Assembly: GCA_003116995.1 (NCBI GenBank)
Contig: BDSL01000023.1
Location: 868,001 to 932,000 of the forward strand
Length of the DNA: 64,000 nt
Origin: Yamagishiella unicocca
Taxonomy: Eukaryota; Chlorophyta; Chlorophyceae; Chlamydomonadales; Volvocaceae
Direction: 5' to 3'
Each line of letters starts with the position of its first letter. The first letter of the stretch is position 1. The notes beneath the pieces were generated by a model. The model saw only the letters and a program-made list of their open reading frames with translations, was not told the origin of the DNA and did not search any database. Below, in pieces: positions 24,360-35,600 of this stretch. A program made the translations under genes and the position numbers.

Positions 24360-26012
24360 ATGTCGGGCAGCTTTGCTTCCTTTATTGCTCGCTTGTTTAG
24401 CGTCGAGGAGCGGTCGGATTGTTCAGTGGTTTTCTATTGCGCCAGCACAGAACAATCTGCCTCTGCCTGTGGCTCATCCTCCTCATGCGGGGAGGATGAG
24501 CCCGCTGACAAGCGCAAAAAGATAGCTGCCGAAGTTCAGGATACGCAGCCTGCGAGCACGGCTGCAAGGGGCGAGGCCATAGGCGACCCGCTCCCGGCGC
24601 ACTCACTGGTCATCTGTGGCGGGTCACCTCGCTTCCGTGCCCAGTTTGATCGATGGATTAAGGAGAAAGACCCTGGAAGTAAGCCAGTGCTCCGAGTGCC
24701 CATTGGTGCAGCGGATGAGCTGCCCCACGCCCTATCAGCGCTACGCTTCATCTACACCGGCAGGTTGGACGTGAGCAGTGCGGTTGCGCTGCTGCGGGTG
24801 CGGCGCCTGGCCGCCTACCTGCAAGTTGAGGGGTGCGTGGAGGCGTGTGACTCGGCCCTGATGGCTCTGGTTGCGATCGGCAAAGCGACACAGCCAGACA
24901 GCGGGGCACTGGCTGGTGTAGCTGAGCTGTACGGCAGCCGCCACCTGCTTCCTGATCCCGCCGACGAGCCCAAACCAGTGTGGCCGCCGCTTCATGCCTG
25001 TCGGCAGCAGCTGGTGTGGCATAGTTGGGCTGCTGTCAGCAAGGGCGCCGTATCGAAAGGTGATCCCAGCTTGGCCGAGCTGCTGGCCTGGGCCTTCTGC
25101 GACGCGCCCTCTCTGATGAGCGACCCCGAGATACAGAGGCAGATGGAGGCGCTCCCTGCCTCCGCCATGGTGGCGCTGCTGGGCAGCGACAGCTTCGCCA
25201 CCGACAACGAGGCAACCGTGCTGCTGGTGCTGGCTCGCTGGCTGGAGAGCAACCCGAACACCCCTGACGCGACCTGCAAGCAGCTGTGCAAGCTCATCCG
25301 GCTGAGCCAGCTGAGCAGCACCTACCTGCATGTCGTGCTCCCTGTCATCCCTTGGTTCGCCATCAGCGCTGAGGAGCACCGCTTCCTGTGCAACTATCTG
25401 GCCGCAACTGATGCCCAACGGGTTAGTATTGCCCCAATAGCCAAGGGCACGTACGACTGCAGCTCTGCCTGGTACGCGTCTGCAGCCAGGCCAGCTCCGC
25501 TCTCCAACGCGGGCAGGGCATACGGCTGGTTCGTTACCCAGAAGGAACTGGAGGCGGCGAAAGCAGATGACGGCGTCCGTTGGTTTTCTTGCGAATTCGT
25601 CAGCGGGGTACGGCCGGTATCGTATGGGTTTGAGTGGTACCCCAGTATCGAGCGCCTCACGGCAGCGGATGCAGCTGGTGTGTACCTTTTCTGCGGCCTG
25701 CCCGCTGCACTGCGCCTACCACCAGGCACGAGTGTGTTGGCCGTCGTTAACCCAGGACCTGCTCGCCTGGTGGTGTATAAGTGGCGTGAGGACGGCCGCA
25801 GGGAGGAAGCGTGGGAATGGACCATCCCGGCTAGCGAGTACGTCACTGTCGGCAGGGGCCGCGGTTACGCGGCAGCACTTCCCCTGAAGGCAGCACCAGC
25901 TGGAGGGCAGCAGGAGGGCCAAGGCGCCGCCGCCGCCCTCCCTGACCCGCTGGCCCCCTGGGCCCCCTACCTCCACGACGGCAAGGTCTGCGGTGCGCTG
26001 CTGTGGGACTGA
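24360..26012 (+). CDS. BTB/POZ and BACK domain protein, intronless
   Basis: BTB-BACK proteins usually act as substrate adaptors of Cullin-3 ubiquitin ligases. That role is inferred here from the fold. The product is 550 aa in one exon, whereas every neighbour except the 51.7-kb gene is intron-rich. The BTB domain spans about residues 10-165: LFSVEERSDCSVVFY opens it, PAHSLVICGGSPRF is the AHxxxLxxxSxxF element (L preceded by AHS), and ALRFIYTGRLDVSSA is the A3-A4 region. A Lys/Ser-rich insertion (about 35-70) splits the BTB. A BACK-like helical region follows (LLAWAFCDAPSL ... LARWLESNP ... LCKLIRLSQLS). The C-terminal part (about 400-550) is a beta-rich domain of unknown type. The ATG at 24360 is the first in frame. 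It is one of a family common in Chlamydomonadales, as far as I recall. Confidence 0.82.
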   Translation: MSGSFASFIARLFSVEERSDCSVVFYCASTEQSASACGSSSSCGEDEPADKRKKIAAEVQDTQPASTAARGEAIGDPLPAHSLVICGGSPRFRAQFDRWIKEKDPGSKPVLRVPIGAADELPHALSALRFIYTGRLDVSSAVALLRVRRLAAYLQVEGCVEACDSALMALVAIGKATQPDSGALAGVAELYGSRHLLPDPADEPKPVWPPLHACRQQLVWHSWAAVSKGAVSKGDPSLAELLAWAFCDAPSLMSDPEIQRQMEALPASAMVALLGSDSFATDNEATVLLVLARWLESNPNTPDATCKQLCKLIRLSQLSSTYLHVVLPVIPWFAISAEEHRFLCNYLAATDAQRVSIAPIAKGTYDCSSAWYASAARPAPLSNAGRAYGWFVTQKELEAAKADDGVRWFSCEFVSGVRPVSYGFEWYPSIERLTAADAAGVYLFCGLPAALRLPPGTSVLAVVNPGPARLVVYKWREDGRREEAWEWTIPASEYVTVGRGRGYAAALPLKAAPAGGQQEGQGAAAALPDPLAPWAPYLHDGKVCGALLWD

Positions 26013-26133
26013 GCTTGGGGGATGGTTGTCAGTGTCTCCTCCACGTGTAGGGGTGATGTGTCTTTGGAATGCCTTTGGGGCTCAGTAAGAGCTTACTGCA
26101 TGATCGCTTGTATTAACGCGAATGCGTACACCG

Positions 26134-26138
26134 TGTAA
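26134..26138 (+). terminator. TGTAA poly(A) signal of BTB/BACK gene
   Basis: First TGTAA after the stop at 26012; 3' UTR of about 140 bp. Confidence 0.6.
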
Positions 26139-28121
26139 GGGCGGTTGAGGTTGGGATGGGTTGCGGAATGAGAAGGTTAAGGGTACGCGGTACCTACATT
26201 GAACCGTTTTCCGTTGCAGTGCACCTGCGGCCAGTGCCGGTGCTGAGGTTTGCTGTGCTCAGTGCTCGGCCGTACCGTCTCGTAGGTGGCCGTGCTGATT
26301 TAAGGCTTTCGTAGCACGGCTTCCTGAATCTGGTGTTAGTCTGGAGTTGCGATGCGGGGATGAAGGCCCCTTATACTTGTGCGCGTCATGAGACGACGCG
26401 CAGCTGCGATGTGAGCTATTTTGTAGCGGGGTGGTATGAATGCTGGAACGACGTTGCTGTACATCCGGTACAGTGTTCGAAGCTCACCTAGTCAATGGGT
26501 GGAAGTAATTATAATGGACTGGTCGGGCAGGGTCATACCGGCAATATTACTCTCCAAGGGCGTCAACTTGCCTCCTCCCCTACAGCAGGTACCGTGGTAC
26601 GGTAGAAGGTAATGGTAGCGCAGTGGGCTCCTGACCAAGCGGGAGAGTCATATCGGGCGCATCGAAGGGCACTCGTGTCGCTGGTACATTGTGACACTGT
26701 GTTTGTTGTATGCATGGAACACCCTAAGCCAATGTTCTGCCTGTACGTTATACAGTGGTACGGCCCGTCGGGCCCTACACGCTTTGAACCTGCTGCCCTG
26801 ACTGGATAAGCGAATTGGCCATGGCGAAGGCATATCACGGCCGGGCCGGCCTGGGCCGGCAACTGTCAAAGCGTGCAATATCACTATCATAGCGTGCAAC
26901 AAGGAACTCCGAAGATTTGCGTGGACACCGCGATGATAGCTTTCCCGCGGCCCCCTCCGACGTTTTTTGGCGGGAGAACCATGTAGTCGTATATAAGTTA
27001 GCGGTGGGTTGCTGCTTACAACATATTTTCATCGGAACAGAAGTGCCAAGGAACCCGCGGTACCCTGCGCAACGGCGGCATAGTACCGGTACCAGCAGGC
27101 GTTGGCTGTGGTAAGCACGAACCCACGCCAGAGCCGAACAGCGACCTTGTCGATACCGATACTGGCTTTGTTTGATAAGTATATCGACAATCTTCGGCAG
27201 GAACCTCAAGCCTGGGCCTATCTGCGCTAGCTAGCTGCTGTGAGTGGGCCGCGCTCTTCGTCTGGTAGAAGCCTACCCGCCCTGCCTGCGATTGCAGCGT
27301 TATCGTGTTATCGTGAGACCAAAGGGCTAAAGCGAAGATCCTCGCCCGCGGCCTCCATACCGCCCAGACCAGGACCGCGGGCCTCCTTCCTCCCACCATC
27401 ATCTTCCTCACGGGCCTTCCTCGAAACCCACCATCATCTGCATCATCAATCCTCCGCGGCGAGCTGCTCCCGTCAACTGCACGACAGAGTTCCCTCGTAG
27501 CTCTCGCTCGGTACGACCTACCGGCCCTTGCGGCCGCGGCGCATGAACCTTAATATTGAGTGAACCCTCAACATAACCGTTTTTGTGAGTACGAATTAGG
27601 GGAGTACGACCACTTTTGCTGGCAGGCGCCGTCAACCACATCCTACACTTAGGGCCCTCTTAAATATGTCTGCACACAGCTCATGGCACACAGCAACCAA
27701 CGGAGTCCGAGACTCCGTTCCGTTGGAATGACCCCATCTAAGGCTGTCCCCACAGTGCCATAATGAATGAAGCCCCGAAACCATCGCTGTCGCCTGCCCC
27801 GCATGGAACGGCCAGAACCAAAACAACGAGGACTCAATTGTGTTGCCCTATTCATCACCCATCTCCCCAACACGCTGCACAACACGCCGCCCCTGAGCGG
27901 CGGCATGCTTGCCCCACGGCCGCGTTACCCTCCATCGACACTATGTACGGCAGCGAGTACGACGGCCAGTACGGCGATCGTGCGTTGAGAATGCTCGCGC
28001 CTCCGCAGGCGCGAGCCCAGGAGGAGTGACGTGACGCGGCCACACATACATCGTTTCCTGCCGCCGAGGAACAGCCCGCTCTGGCGCCCGTTGCAAGCCC
28101 GTTTTACAGCCTGCTGGTCGT
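26139..28121. other. Intergenic region between convergent genes
   Basis: No supported gene. A minus-strand TGTAA (TTACA at 28104-28108) is only 14 nt past the stop of the ICL/PEPM gene, and another is at 27017-27021, so that gene's 3' end is ambiguous. Confidence 0.45.
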
Positions 28122-31100
28122 TCAGCTGAGCTCCTTGACGGGCGCGCGGACGCGCACGTGCAGCTTATCCGAGGCGTTACGGGTGGTCAGGCGCTCCTCA
28201 GTTTGGATGCGCTCCTCCAAACCGATCAGTTCGTCGAACTCGCCAATGTGCGCCAGGCCCCCCATGTCGTCTCGGGTGGTGCCCTGGGATGGGGGAGGGA
28301 GGGCGCAGCGGAGGGCCGGGGCGGGGCCGCCAGGAGATCCGTTGAGATCCGTTGAGATCCATTGAGATCCGTTGGGATCCGTTGACGGACACGGACATAG
28401 TAGGGGTGTAGCGGGGGATGCAACGGCAGGGTGCGATGGGGCCAGAGGAAGAAGTAGCGGGTCGATGGGTCTGAAGCGGGCGGAGGCGATCTGGGGCCCA
28501 CTGAGGGCGATGCTGGTGGCCTCCTAGCAAGCACGCACGACTCCCGTCCCCGTCTATTGAAGGTGTGTTTGTGTAGATGTGTTGAGTCCACGACATCACC
28601 GCCCAACTCCACCACCGCAAGCTCCCCCCCCTGTGGAGCCCCAGCCCTCGCCTCACCCTCGCACCCCAACCACCAACTGCCAACCCCCAACGAACCTTGG
28701 TCGCCAGCGTCCCGTACACATTGATCAGCGCGCTCGTGGCGGCGTACAGCCCCGACAGCGGATACGTGACCAGGTGGAAGCCCATGGCGGCGAGCTCGGA
28801 GGACGTGTGGAGGGGCGTCACGCCGCCCTCCAGCATGTTACACACGCGTAGGCCCTGGAGGTGGCATAAAAATCGGTTACACAGGTTACACGACAGGGTT
28901 GGGCCCTGGGAAGGGGGGAGCCGCGCGACATGAGCACATGGCGGCATGGCAGGAGGATGGCGGAAGAGGGTGGAGGGCGGTGGGCTGAAGGGTAAGCGCG
29001 AGCGTGTGTGTGTGACACCGCCGCACGCCCAACGAACCTTTACCTTGCTGCCTGGGGTAACCGACAACCGGCAACGATAACCCCGCAACCGCCAACGGCA
29101 CCGCGCGCGCACCTTGGTCTCCTGGCCTATGATGCGCAGCTCCTCCTCGTTGCGCGGCGCCTCGATGAACGTGGCGTCAGCGCCCGCGTCGGCGTACAGG
29201 TTGGAGCGCTTGATCGCCTCCCGCAGGCCGTACTTTGCTGAAGTGGCGCGGGCGTCCGTCCTGGCCACCAGGAAGAAGTCCGATTCGCCGATGGCCTCCC
29301 GCGCAGCCGCGATCTGGGGCGTACGAGCGAGTACCGTAAAGTCGTACATTTGGTCGTTGGGTCGTTGGTCGCTCAGCCGCCACTAGTCCTCTCGTGAGGA
29401 CAATGTACGGCCACCCTACCATGCTGCCGTAACCCAGAACCATTAAAAGTTTAAATCCGCGCCCCCTCACCTTGGCCGCGAACTCCTCCATGTCAATGAC
29501 CTCCTTGTTGCGCATGTGCCCAATGCGCTTCGGCCAGGTCTGGTCCTCTATGAAGCAGCCCTTGCAGCCGGCGGTGATGAGCTGCCGAATGGTGCGCTGC
29601 ACGTTGAGCACGTTGCCGCCGCCTGCAGGCGAGCGTCCAACACCGCGGAGCGGAAATTAACATCGACTAACGCCGCAGGCACCGGAAAACGCCACACAGC
29701 GTATACATGCGGCAGAGTCGATAGGATTTAACCCGCGGAGCAGCTGCAGCTGCTGCTAGTGCTAGTGGTACGTACGTACACACCGCATCTGAGCCTCCCG
29801 TACGTACTGCAGCCCCCCGCCCTAACTCCGGCCCGGGGAGCAGCACATTCCACCCTGGCCCCTGGCCCCTGGCCGTGGCCGTGGTCCAGGTAAAGCCACC
29901 GGGGGCCAACTGCAGCTCTCCATGGCGTCAGGCCGGGCGGTCGACACGCGGACATTACCCGTGACGTTCCCCGCCGCCCCGTGACAGCTCCTATTTAGGC
30001 GCGCCTGTGCGCCTGTTGGTTTGCTGATGAGGGCTGATGCCGCACTCACCCGTGTCGGCATCAGCAATGACTGGCAGGCCAGGCACCGCGCCCGTGATCT
30101 GTCCGGCCTTCCGGGCCATCTCCGGCGCGGTGAGGACGCCGACGTCGGGCTCGCCGAGGACGGTGGCTGAAACCTACGACGGTGTAAGGCGATGCCCATC
30201 GGGCGGGCAATCTGTCTGACTCGTGGATCTCAATGGCAGATAGGTGGGTGGCCCCGGTTTCATAGAGATCACGCATCCCGAGCCTTGATCGGGGCAGGGC
30301 GACAACAACAAATCAGGTTTTTTTATCACGCGTGAAACAGGAAGGTAATGGTACGCTACATTTCGACTTCACGGGTGCAGGCGCGGGTGCAAGCGTGTGC
30401 GGAGAGATGCGAGGGGATGGGGCCCAGGTGGGCGACTCGACACATGCATCTACAGCACTTCACCAGCAAAATATCATTTCTTTGCAAATAACGAGGCCAA
30501 ACGCAGGGAAAACGTGCGCAGGCCCGGGTGACGCGGGTCCGGTCCGTAACGCTCGCCCCCTCGCCCCAGACGGTGCAAACTACCCATCTCGCAATGGGAC
30601 ATGTAAACGCATGGAAATCCATGGAATTCATCTCTATACCAGACACCGTCGATCCGACGCAGGCATGACAGATCACGTTTAATTTGCGACTTCGGAACAT
30701 GCGGTGGGAGACCTCGCTACTCACCGCATAGCCACTGCAGCCGAGCCAGCGGTTCGAGTTGGGTAGAATGGGGAAGATACGGTCGTCAGGTCTAGCCTCT
30801 TTATGCATCGCGGCATGCTTGCACGTATCGACCGGTTTGGCATTTTGCAGCGACCCCACCTGACAAAGCCAGCTTTGTGGCCTGAACGAGATGCGATCTT
30901 CGCCGACAACGCATCATACACGCCTGCACTTATCGCACAACAATTAAAGATTAGGTCCGTAACGCCAATTTGGTTCCGAACCGTCCCGTGTGTGACGACT
31001 GACAACCCCGCTTACCTGGCATCAAGACGCATCCATTTTCCTCAATCAATTGATGAAAAGTTGTCCGGTGGCCTTTCGAGCCATTCGACGCGGCACAAGT

Positions 31101-31178
31101 CACGCGACGCCGCAGCGAGGGGGCCCCAACGCCGTAAGACGCATTCCTAGAAGGCGGAGCAGAAGTAGAGAGCCGCAT
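28122..31178 (-). CDS. Isocitrate lyase/PEP mutase family protein, plastid-targeted
   Basis: A member of the ICL/PEPM superfamily, closest in layout to the plant chloroplast protein annotated carboxyvinyl-carboxyphosphonate phosphorylmutase. The substrate is unknown. Eight exons give 344 aa with perfect phase: 31016-31178, 30860-30923, 30725-30734 (10 bp), 30050-30173, 29471-29622, 29113-29313, 28696-28854, 28122-28283. The N-terminus MRLSTSAPPSRNASYG ... RRRVTCAAS looks like a chloroplast transit peptide. Then come LMPGVYDALSAKIASRSG, FVSGYAVSATVLGEPD, the metal-binding ADADTGGGN, the signature loop EDQTWPKRIGHM, LVARTDARAT and NMLEGGVTPLHT. In ICL/PEPM enzymes that use the loop for catalysis it reads KKCGH; here residue 154 is Ile instead of Cys, so lyase or mutase chemistry may be lost or altered. 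The start is the only ATG in frame before the transit peptide. Confidence 0.88.
28334..28385. repeat. 11-bp tandem repeat in intron
   Basis: About five copies of GAGATCCGTTG in the last intron of the ICL/PEPM gene. Confidence 0.95.
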
Positions 31179-32603
31179 CGTTTTTAGTTGTGTACTGGGC
31201 ACAGATAATGGGAGATCGGCTTAAATAAATGCGTATGTTGTAGTAGTCGGAGGAAAGAGGAAACGAGCCAAACGGCTTGCGTTCGCCACAGAGCTCAGTT
31301 ATATCCACGCCTTACGAATAGAATATTGAGTCTGCGCCCGAATTGGAAAGAACGCCAATGTGTGTGTGTTCGCTGTGCTGACGTGTGTTACGTGTTGTAC
31401 TTGAACCGCTCGAGCAAAGTACGAGGCCTCATCAGTTTCCAACTACGCTTAGTACAGCTTAAAATTTGCTATACCGTGACTTTCATTACCGCCCAACAGC
31501 AAGAATGAACTGTCTAGTGTCTTACCATGTCCGTGTTTTTTTCGTGTCCATCTCTGCCGCATTGCCAGACATGCAAGCAGGTGCAAGCTGATATTATCTC
31601 CAATATGCGAAGCACCCCTGGTGGCCGCATGCACGAACGAGCCTGGAAACGCTGCACCGGCCCTCCCCCCAACACAACCTGCCGTACATCGCGGCCATTC
31701 AGCCGTCGCGGACTCCCGCACAACACAGCGCTCTTGCACCCGACTTCCTCCCCACGCAGTTCGCGCGGTGCCGCACTCCCGCCCCCACCTTTTCACCCAT
31801 CATCAAACGGTCCGCATTATTGTGCCACACCCAAAATGCGACGTATGGTACGACATTGTAAGCCACTACATGAGCGCCCTTCGGACCCTCCGGACCCCGT
31901 CTGCGGCCCGGCCGCTTCGGCTTCCGGCTGTTTGTTGACTGACGCGGGCGGCCCGCCCCTTGTATCGCACAAGATATACCATTGCCCGGAAAGCCCCGCA
32001 GCTCAGGCCGCACCCGGCCTAGAGGTGCTTGCGTCCACCCGTGACTTCGCATGCCCGCCGCACAGTCCTCCAGTCGGTTTCCCGCTCCTGCCCTGGCGAG
32101 TACGGCACTGGGGCCAACCACCACCACCGTGATGTCCCCCTAGGCTGTCCGCCGAGCAGCGCTCTGAACGAAATGACATGAAATGGAATTAGCAGAGCAG
32201 CAGTAATGGGCAGCAGCAGTGGGCAGCACCGCAGCAGCAGCGCGCATTCTATTGAAACGTTGCCGACCATTGTGGCCTCGGCGTCCCTCCTACGACATCC
32301 CACTCGTCCTGCGCTCCCACTCGCACCTCAGTTGCCGCAACGAACGGCCTGCACACCTGCCACAACAACCAACCAACCAACCAACCAAACACGCCCATTC
32401 CGTCTCGGACCATTCGCTTCCTACCCATAGCTCGCTGGCGGGACCGGCGGCACTATGGCTGGCGTCAGGGCACGTTCTGGCCTGGTGGCTGCTGCTGCTG
32501 CTGCCACCAATCCGCTCGGCCGTGGGGTGATGAAGGCGGTAGCAGGGGGAGGTGTCTCCCGGTCCTCTGGGCCAGAGGGGCCTTACCCGCCGCAGCCGGC
32601 CGC
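31179..32603. other. Intergenic: ICL/PEPM promoter and methyltransferase 3' UTR
   Basis: Both flanking genes are on the minus strand. An AT-rich TTAAATAAATGC at 31221-31232 could be the ICL/PEPM TATA region. A (CCAA)n run lies at about 32367-32386. No further gene could be supported. Confidence 0.45.
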
Positions 32604-35600
32604 TCAGGGCCTTATGCCCATCACGCAGCGGTGCCGGTGGTCGCTCTCCACGGTGATCACCTCCCGGAAGCCGGCAGCGCGCATGGCCGCCTGGGGTTGG
32701 GCGGGAGAGGAGGGGTGCAAAAAAGAACCGGTTACTCGACGTGGGAAGTGTAGCTGGCGCAAAGGCTCGGACGCCTGGTCGCGCGCGCATGCTGGTGCGC
32801 ATGGATTGACTGCGGAGAAACCTGCGGTGATGACCCGTCGGAGGCCGGTGAAGGGTAAATAAACCTAAATACCGGTAACGTGCGGTAGCGTGTGAAGCGG
32901 AAAACGGAGGACCGAGGTCTGGGAAGCTCGAAACCATCCCGCCCGCTCTCCCTCGTCGCCGGGCTCGTGCCTTTTCCCCCGAGACGTCCCCCCTCTCTCC
33001 ACACACACACGATCATCCCCCCTTCGGGGTAGCGGGAGCAGTGGATGGACGGGTAGCGTCCGAGCTGGTGTCCGCACACTGTAACACACACACATACACA
33101 AACACTCCGGATTCCTTGGTCTCTTTGCGCTCCGTCTCCTTCGCGGCTCAGCTCAGCATTTATAAATACACAAACACACACACACACACGCTCACCCTCA
33201 GACGAGCCCCCCCGGCATGGCCCCCCGCACCTCCAGGTCGTAGCTGTAGTATTCGTCCGACCATGGCTCGGTGGACTTCATGAGGGTGAAGATGGCCGGG
33301 GGAAGGTTCTGGATGGTGGCAGACCTGCGTGCAGGGAGCGGATCGGTGGGTCGGACGGAGCGAGGGGGGTGGAGGGATAATCAGGGAAGGGTACGGCGAC
33401 ACCCAGAGGGTGAAGGAATCAGTGCGGGCTGTATCGGGGATAGGGGCGGCCGGCGAGAGCTGTAAGCACAGCAGCACGAGAGGTACACGGGCGGTACATG
33501 GGAGGTACATGCGAGGTGCATGGGAGGTCCGTGGGATGTACATGGGAGGTACTCTCGGCCCCTCCTTCCGTCCCTAGGGCGCGGGAGACGGATATCCTCT
33601 CACCCTCCCTCCGGTCCCCCCTACGGTCCCCCCTCCCTGGGCCGCCTGCTCACCGCGGGTTGTTGTCTATGAACGCCAGGACCCCGCCTGGCCGCACCAC
33701 CCGCAGCCCCTCCGCAACGAACGAGTCGATGGCGGCCTGCTCGGTGAGGAGGCGGCGGGAGGGAGGGGGCCGGAGTCGCAAGGGCGCGATGGGAGGGAGG
33801 GGGCAGCGGGTTGAGGCGGCGAGGATTGGCGGCCGCACATCACGCGAGGGAGACGATCAGGACATCGCGAGCTGCGCAATCCACGCCTCAGGCTGCTGTC
33901 CCCACCTCAGGCTGCTGTCCCCACCTCAGGCTGCTGTCCCGACCGCGAACCCACGCGGGCGCAAAGGAGGGCCGGAGCCGTCAGGTGGCCCCGGGGGGTG
34001 GTAGTGGTCGGAGCGATACCGGCAGGGCCCAGTGGGCCCACCCTGCCCCGGCGGCCCCACCTGCGGGCACTCGTGGATCACGAAGTTGAAGTTGACCATG
34101 TCGACGGAGCCATCCGCAAAGGGGCTTTGTTCGGCCAGGCCGTGGATGTAGGTGATGGGGGCGGACGGCTGCAGCAGGGCGGCAGACGGGCGGGAGGGAG
34201 AGAGGGAGGGTTTGTTCTGACGGTTTGCGGCCTACCGACTGCTGCTGCTGCTGCTGCTACAGCGGCCCCCGCTACGGTAACCCCGACCCCGCGGCCTACC
34301 GACTGCTGCTGCTGCTGCTACAGCGGCCCCGCTACGGTAACCCCGACCCCGCGACCTACCGGCTGCTGCTGCTGCTGCTGCTGCTACAGCGGCCCCTGCT
34401 ACGGTACCCCGGTACCCCCGACCCCGCGGCCTACCGGCTGCTGCGGCTGCTGCTCGGTGTTCCTGCGCTGCCACTCCGCCACGGCGAGGAAGTACGGCGA
34501 CAGGTCCAGGCCGGTCACGGAGGTGGCGCCTGGGTACTGCTGCGCCAGCCACTGGGTGCTGAGGCCGGTGGAGCAACCCATGTCGACGATGACGGAGGGG
34601 GGCCGCAGGCCATGGAGGGCGTGGTAGGACTGCAGGGGGGACGGAGGGAGGCGGATTCGGGGGGAGGTTGGGGTGTTTTAGGGGACTTAGGGGGCTTAGG
34701 GAATTAGGCAGGAGGCGGGGGCCGCCGGAAGGGTGGTGCTTGGGGTAGGATTTTGGGCCTCCTTAGGGTTAGGGTTCCATTGACCGCGCTGTAACCTTCA
34801 CAACGCCCGTGACCTGCGGAGTGTCGTTCCACACGTAGTGGGGGCTACCCTGGCGGCGGCACTGCCTGGCCCCACCCCTCCCTGGCCAAACAACACGAAC
34901 TTTGCCAGCATGCATACATCCCCAAACGTCTGTCCCAAACGCTTTTTTATGCGTACACGGGTTTCCCACACAACCCATCTCCGGCGGGCCCCCAGCTGCC
35001 GCTGCCTCCGTCCCCCACCTGCAGCGCATTGGTGATGCGGCTCCGCAGCTCCACGAAGCACTTCTCCGCGGTCCAGTCTGGGTGCGCCTGCAGCCGCCGC
35101 CGGGAGCGCAGGCAGCGAGAGGGGGCGGGCCGGCGAAGGCGTGTTCCATCGGTGGGGGGACGGCCCAGCAGGGCGTCCGCCCTCCATTTGCCGCCCTCCA
35201 TCTCCCGCCCTCCATCTCCCGCCCTCCATCTCCCGCCCTCCATCTCCCGCCCTCCATCTCCCGCCCTCCATCTCCCGCCCTCCATCTCCCGCCCTCCATC
35301 TCCCGCCCTCCATCTCCCGCCCTCCGTCTCCGGCCCTCCACCTCCCGCCCTCCATCTCCCCCCGGAAGGCTCTCCCCCTCACCTTGAATGTCCTGATCCC
35401 CATGGCGTACGTCGCCGGTTCCACCTCGTAGGCGGCCAGCCACTCCAGGTTGCCGGTCTCGTAGGCGTGGAAGGGCTTCAGGTAGTAGTCCGGGTAGCGC
35501 AGCGAGGGGTCCTCTAGCTCCGCCTTGAGCACCTCGAGCTACCAGCGGGCAGCGGGCGGCGGACAGCGGAGTAATGGGTGGTGGTGGGAAGCGGGAAGCG

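Noticed and set aside
34798..35532. 244-aa minus ORF with REMEGGRWRAGDGG repeats
   Set aside because: It reads through the intronic 14-bp array; the real methyltransferase exons at both ends splice around it.
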